Origin: Skermanella stibiiresistens SB22
GTDB lineage: Bacteria > Pseudomonadota > Alphaproteobacteria > Azospirillales > Azospirillaceae
Assembly (NCBI RefSeq): GCF_000576635.1
Contig: NZ_AVFL01000008.1
Location: 186,001 to 250,000, forward strand
Direction of reading: 5' to 3'
Length of the DNA: 64,000 bases
Each line of letters opens with the position of its first letter. Positions within the stretch are counted from its first letter, which is position 1. A program made the translations under genes and the position numbers. The notes under the pieces are model-generated. The model was not told the DNA's origin. It was given only the letters and a program-made list of their open reading frames with translations, and ran no database searches. Of this stretch, positions 60,524 to 64,000 are shown piece after piece.

Positions 60524-61503
60524 GGACACCGGCCTATTGGTACGCCCCACCGGGATTGGCGGCGCGCCTGCTACGGCCGGCCGGCGGTCTATTCGCCGCG
60601 ATCGGCAAGGTTCGCCAGGCGTCGATCACCCCGGAGCATCCCGGCGTTCCGGTGATCTGCGTCGGCAACCTCGTGGCGGGGGGCGCCGGCAAGACACCGG
60701 TGGCGCTCGCCATCGCGTCGGCCCTGACCGACCGTTCCGTCCACTTCCTCACGCGCGGCTATGGCGGGCGGGAAACCGGACCGATCCTGGTCGAGGGCGA
60801 CCGCCACGACGCCGCCGCGGTGGGGGACGAGGCCCTGCTGCTGGCCCGCGCCCGCCCCACCTGGGTGGCGCGCGACCGGGTCGCCGGCGCCAAGGCGGCC
60901 GCGGCGGCGGGAGCCGAGGTCATCGTCATGGACGATGGTTTCCAGAACCCGCGGCTGGCCAAGGACCTGTCGATCCTGGTGGTCGATGGGGGCGCCGGTT
61001 TCGGCAATGGCCACGTCATCCCGGCCGGTCCCTTGCGCGAACCCGTGGCCGACGGGCTGGCGCGGGCCGACGCCGTGGTCGTGCTCGGCCGTGATGTGTC
61101 GGGCGTCGCGGAGGCCGTCGGCGCGAAGGTGCCGGTCCTCCACGCCCGGCTGGTACCGGATCCCGCCGTGGCGGGGACGCTACGAGGCCGCCGCGTCGTC
61201 GCCTTCGCCGGCATCGGCAGGCCCGCCAAGTTCTTCGCGACGGTCGAGGAGATCGGCGCCCAGCTGGTCGGGCGGATCGCCTTCGCCGATCATCACCCCT
61301 ACGCGCCCGACGAGGTCATGCGGCTGGTCGAACACGCCGCCAGCCTCGACGCCGCCCTGGTCACGACCGCGAAGGACGCGGTCCGCCTGCCCCGGGACGC
61401 GCGGGAGATGGTCCAAACCATACCCGTCACGGTCGCCTGGGATGATCCCAAGGCGCTCGACCGCCTGCTTACCCTTGATGTCCCGATGGTCCATGGCCAC
61501 TAG
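60514..61503 (+). CDS. lpxK: Tetraacyldisaccharide 4'-kinase LpxK
   Basis: A 329-residue membrane-associated kinase that phosphorylates the 4' position of the lipid A disaccharide. ATG 60514 overlaps the waaA end by ten bases. The landmarks are YAPPGLAARLLRPAGGLFAAIG, Walker A-type VICVGNLVAGGAGKTPVALAIA, LTRGYGGRETGPILV, GDEALLLARARPTWVARDRVAGAKAA, VIVMDDGFQNPRLAKDLSILVVDGG and the VVAFAGIGRPAKFFATVEEIGAQL, FADHHPYAPDEV signature. It is followed by the overlapping acyltransferase gene. Confidence 0.95.
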   Translation: MPVRTPAYWYAPPGLAARLLRPAGGLFAAIGKVRQASITPEHPGVPVICVGNLVAGGAGKTPVALAIASALTDRSVHFLTRGYGGRETGPILVEGDRHDAAAVGDEALLLARARPTWVARDRVAGAKAAAAAGAEVIVMDDGFQNPRLAKDLSILVVDGGAGFGNGHVIPAGPLREPVADGLARADAVVVLGRDVSGVAEAVGAKVPVLHARLVPDPAVAGTLRGRRVVAFAGIGRPAKFFATVEEIGAQLVGRIAFADHHPYAPDEVMRLVEHAASLDAALVTTAKDAVRLPRDAREMVQTIPVTVAWDDPKALDRLLTLDVPMVHGH

Positions 61504-62383
61504 AACGAAAAACGCGAGGCTGCGCCGGCGCTATCTGGGCTATCCGCTCGAAGCGGCGCTCCTGTACCTGACCTATGGCGTGTTCTCGGCCCTGCCGCTC
61601 GATGCCGCCTCCGCGCTCGGCGGCTGGATCGGCCGCACGGTCGGCCCACGCCTGCGGTCGTCGCGGAGCACGCTGCGAAACATCGAAAGGGCCTTGCCCG
61701 AAGAATCACCGGAACGGCACCGGGAGATCCTGGTGGGCAGCTGGGACAATCTCGGCCGGGTCATGGCCGAGTATCCCCACCTTGAAAAGGTCTGGGAGCG
61801 GACAGAGCTGATCGGCCGGGACCTTGTCAAGGATTTGGTCGAAACCAGGAAGGCCACGCTTTTCTTCTCGGCACACATCGCCAACTGGGAACTGAACGTG
61901 ATGGGGGCGAGCCGCAACGGCCTGGAGATGACCGCCGTTTATCGGCGTCCTAACAATCCCACCGCCGGCAAGCTGATCGACCGCGTCCGGGCGGTCACTG
62001 GCAGTCACTTCGTTCCGAAGGGCCGGGAGGGCGCCCGTGAGATCATCGCCACGCTGCGGAACGGCGGCAGCGTCTGCATGATGATCGACCAGAAGATGAA
62101 CGACGGCATCCCCATCCCGTTTTTCGGCCGCGATGCCATGACCGCGCCGGCCATCGCGCAACTGGCCCTGCGCTTCGACTGCGCCATCATTCCAGTGATG
62201 ACCGAGCGGCTGAAGGGCGCCAACTTCCGGCTGACCGTCTTCCCGCCGATCGACGTGCCCAGGACCGGCGACCGGGAAGCCGACATCCGGGCGCTGATGG
62301 TCGAGATCAACCGTATCGTGGAGAGCTGGGTACGCGCCCGGCCGGAGCAGTGGCTGTGGCTGCACAGCCGCTGGCCGGTCTGA
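61493..62383 (+). CDS. lpxL: Lipid A biosynthesis acyltransferase (LpxL/HtrB-like)
   Basis: A 296-residue lysophospholipid acyltransferase-like protein. ATG 61493 overlaps lpxK by 11 bases. A membrane segment lies near the N-terminus (LEAALLYLTYGVFSALPLDAA). The catalytic H-x4-D/E is HIANWE in LFFSAHIANWELNVMG. Other landmarks are GMTAVYRRPNNP-like EMTAVYRRPNNPTAGKLID, GREGAREIIATLRNGGSVCMMIDQKMNDGIPIPFFG and ARPEQWLWLHSRWPV. It adds a secondary acyl chain to Kdo2-lipid A. It lies tail to tail with xseA (9 bases). Confidence 0.92.
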   Translation: MATRTKNARLRRRYLGYPLEAALLYLTYGVFSALPLDAASALGGWIGRTVGPRLRSSRSTLRNIERALPEESPERHREILVGSWDNLGRVMAEYPHLEKVWERTELIGRDLVKDLVETRKATLFFSAHIANWELNVMGASRNGLEMTAVYRRPNNPTAGKLIDRVRAVTGSHFVPKGREGAREIIATLRNGGSVCMMIDQKMNDGIPIPFFGRDAMTAPAIAQLALRFDCAIIPVMTERLKGANFRLTVFPPIDVPRTGDREADIRALMVEINRIVESWVRARPEQWLWLHSRWPV

Positions 62384-62392
62384 CGTCCTCCG

Positions 62393-63982
62393 TCAGAACA
62401 GCAGGCCCTGTTTGGCCGGGTCCTGTTTCGCCGTGGCGTCGGCTTTTTTCGGCTGGCGGGGCGCCGTTTCGGCCTTCCGGACCAAGCCGCCACCGCCGAC
62501 CACGGCGTCAACCTTGCCGTCTTGGAACTCCAGCGTGACCGGCAGCCCCGGCTTGGCGTCGGCGGCGGAGGTGATTCGCCGCTCGGCGTCGTCGGTGACC
62601 AGGGCGAAGCCCCGCTCCAGGATGCCCCGGTAGGAAAAGCTCTCCAGCAAGGCCGCACCCGACTTCAGACGGGTCTCGCGCTCCCCCAGCAAGCGGGAGA
62701 AACCGGCGTCCATCCGCTCGCCCAACTCGCCAAGCCGGCGCTCGCCGTCGCCGACCTTGATCCGGATCGGCAGCAGCGTCAGCCGCGGCGTCAGGCGGCC
62801 GAGGCGGCCCTGCTCCGCCGCGACGACTTGGCGCAGCGCCGCCCCCAAGGCGCGCGCCTCCGAGCGCAAACGACCATCGGCCAGCGTCATCACCTCGCGC
62901 GGGTGGCGAAGCTTGGCGCCCTGTTCCGCGACGCGGGTCCGCCGCCGCTCCAGGACGCCGGCGACCGCGATGCCCATGCGCTCGACGCGGTCGTCCAGGC
63001 GCCGGACGCTGTCCTCCAGCAAGGCCTGGGGATCGCCCAATCCGCGAGCAAAGCCGTCGACCCAGTTGCGCCGCTCCAGGATCATGCGCCCGGTCGCGGC
63101 GTGCTGCCGGCGCTGGCAGTCCATCACCAGCGCTATCAGCTCGGCCCGGACGGGAACCGCCATCTCCGCCGCGGCGGTCGGAGTCGGCGCCCGCCGGTCG
63201 GACGCGAAGTCGATCAGGGTGGTGTCGGTCTCGTGGCCAACGGCGGAGATCAGCGGGATCTCGCTGGCCGCCGCCGCGCGCACGACGATCTCCTCGTTGA
63301 AGGCCATCAGGTCCTCCAGCGAGCCGCCGCCGCGCGCCACGATGATCAGGTCGGGCCGGGGCACCCGCCCGCCCGGCGCGATGCCGTTGAAGCCCTTGAT
63401 CGCGGCGGCGACCTGGGCGGCCGCCGTCTCGCCCTGGACCGCCACCGGCCAGAGCAGCACATGGCGGGGAAAGCGGTCGGCCAGCCGGTGCAGGATGTCG
63501 CGGATCACGGCGCCGGTTGGCGATGTGATGACGCCGATCACCTCGGGCAGGAATGGCAGCGGCCGCTTGCGCGACGCCTCGAACAGGCCTTCGGCGGCCA
63601 AGCGGCGCTTCCGCTCCTCCAGCAGCTTGAGCAGGGCGCCCTCGCCCGCCAGTTCCATCGTCTCGATCACGAGCTGGTATTGGGAACGGCCGGGATATGT
63701 GGTCAGCTTGCCGGTGCAAATGACCTCCATCCCCTCCTCCGGCTGGACCGAGAGCCGGGAGACTGAGCCGCGCCAGCAGACCGATTCGATGACCGCCGTC
63801 TCGTCCTTCAGCCTGAGATAGACGTGGCCGGAGCCATGACGCTTGGGTTGCGACACCTCGCCCCGGACGCGCACATAGCCGAACTGGTCTTCGACCGTGC
63901 GTTTCAGCGCCCGCGACAATTCTGTCACGGTGAGTTCGGCAAGGTTGGAGCCGGGGCGGCCGGGAGCCGGGTCGCGGTCCAT
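62393..63982 (-). CDS. xseA: Exodeoxyribonuclease VII large subunit
   Basis: A 529-residue nuclease subunit. The N-terminal OB-fold (LTVTELSRALKRTVEDQFGYVRVRGEVSQPKRHGSGHVYLRLKDE) is followed by the catalytic core with PEVIGVITSPTGAVIRDILHRL, the RGGGSLEDLMAFNEE motif and SAVGHETDTTLIDFASDRRAPTPTAAAEM. Downstream are a long coiled coil and the C-terminal FSYRGILERGFALV segment. It degrades single-stranded DNA bidirectionally with XseB (not in the window). The start is ATG 63982, 18 bases before the window edge. It ends convergent with lpxL. Confidence 0.95.
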   Translation of the reverse strand: MDRDPAPGRPGSNLAELTVTELSRALKRTVEDQFGYVRVRGEVSQPKRHGSGHVYLRLKDETAVIESVCWRGSVSRLSVQPEEGMEVICTGKLTTYPGRSQYQLVIETMELAGEGALLKLLEERKRRLAAEGLFEASRKRPLPFLPEVIGVITSPTGAVIRDILHRLADRFPRHVLLWPVAVQGETAAAQVAAAIKGFNGIAPGGRVPRPDLIIVARGGGSLEDLMAFNEEIVVRAAAASEIPLISAVGHETDTTLIDFASDRRAPTPTAAAEMAVPVRAELIALVMDCQRRQHAATGRMILERRNWVDGFARGLGDPQALLEDSVRRLDDRVERMGIAVAGVLERRRTRVAEQGAKLRHPREVMTLADGRLRSEARALGAALRQVVAAEQGRLGRLTPRLTLLPIRIKVGDGERRLGELGERMDAGFSRLLGERETRLKSGAALLESFSYRGILERGFALVTDDAERRITSAADAKPGLPVTLEFQDGKVDAVVGGGGLVRKAETAPRQPKKADATAKQDPAKQGLLF

Positions 63983-64000
63983 TAGGGGTTGGTCTTGTGT

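Noticed and set aside
1-64000. tRNA, rRNA, CRISPR array, insertion sequence or prophage
   Set aside because: No cloverleaf with intact arms, no regularly spaced repeats, and no transposase, integrase or phage genes were seen on either strand.

Overview
The window is a dense, GC-rich (roughly two-thirds G+C by eye) stretch of an alphaproteobacterial chromosome. It is most like the Rhodospirillales/Azospirillaceae (Azospirillum or Skermanella relatives). The assignment rests on family resemblance: urea ABC transporter genes, paired CheZ-like proteins ending in a DALFG-type tail, a Kdo/lipid A block, a ZapE ATPase and many c-di-GMP and sensory proteins. No rRNA, tRNA, CRISPR array, phage or insertion sequence was seen.

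Layout. 1-3350: start of a urea-uptake operon (urtA, urtB and the first codons of urtC, minus strand) behind a good sigma-54-type promoter. 3570-6574: a CBS-domain protein, an unknown membrane-anchored protein and a hybrid histidine kinase whose receiver has lost its phospho-acceptor aspartate. 6600-12315: a complete dipeptide/oligopeptide ABC transporter (dppABCDF-like). 12358-14803: cheY followed by two CheZ-like phosphatases carrying three copies of a probable CheY-binding tail motif. 15157-24199: Xaa-Pro aminopeptidase, prmA, an unrecognised conserved protein, uvrD, a small unknown, a diguanylate cyclase and a secreted pentapeptide-repeat protein. 24273-28232: thioesterase, sulfotransferase, and an old-yellow-enzyme reductase divergent from a LysR regulator across a perfect 18-bp palindrome. 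28233-31742: a structured 0.5-kb intergenic region and a large penicillin-binding protein. 31752-32849: a lower-GC toxin-antitoxin-like pair in which the toxin gene is broken by a one-base frameshift. 32900-41548: zapE, a nucleotidyltransferase-like protein, a bidirectional cluster (radical SAM enzyme, two paratose/tyvelose-type epimerases, a glycosyltransferase), a TPR lipoprotein-like/secreted protein and a YeeZ-like epimerase. 41670-45340: a degenerate GGDEF-EAL protein, a tiny ORF, an Xre/MbcA-RES toxin-antitoxin pair translationally coupled to a quinone reductase. 45374-50991: lepA, a 2OG-Fe(II) oxygenase-like protein, DedA, and a chemoreceptor fused to a hemerythrin. 51197-56922: a fused GH13-GlgE maltosyltransferase, PPK2, an MFS transporter. 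57348-63982: an envelope block (LpxH-like hydrolase, glycosyltransferase, waaA, lpxK, lpxL) ending tail to tail with xseA.

How the genes work together. Nitrogen scavenging (urea and peptides), chemotaxis (cheY, two cheZ, an oxygen-type receptor), c-di-GMP signalling (active cyclase and a dead GGDEF-EAL) and outer-membrane construction (lipid A, Kdo, glycosyltransferases, cell-wall synthase) are the dominant themes. This fits a motile, soil- or plant-associated, envelope-rich alphaproteobacterium. The parts that look least ordinary are the CheY-CheZ-CheZ set, the radical SAM/epimerase/glycosyltransferase cluster, the RES-quinone reductase coupling, the frameshifted toxin, and the structured non-coding region at 28233-28751.
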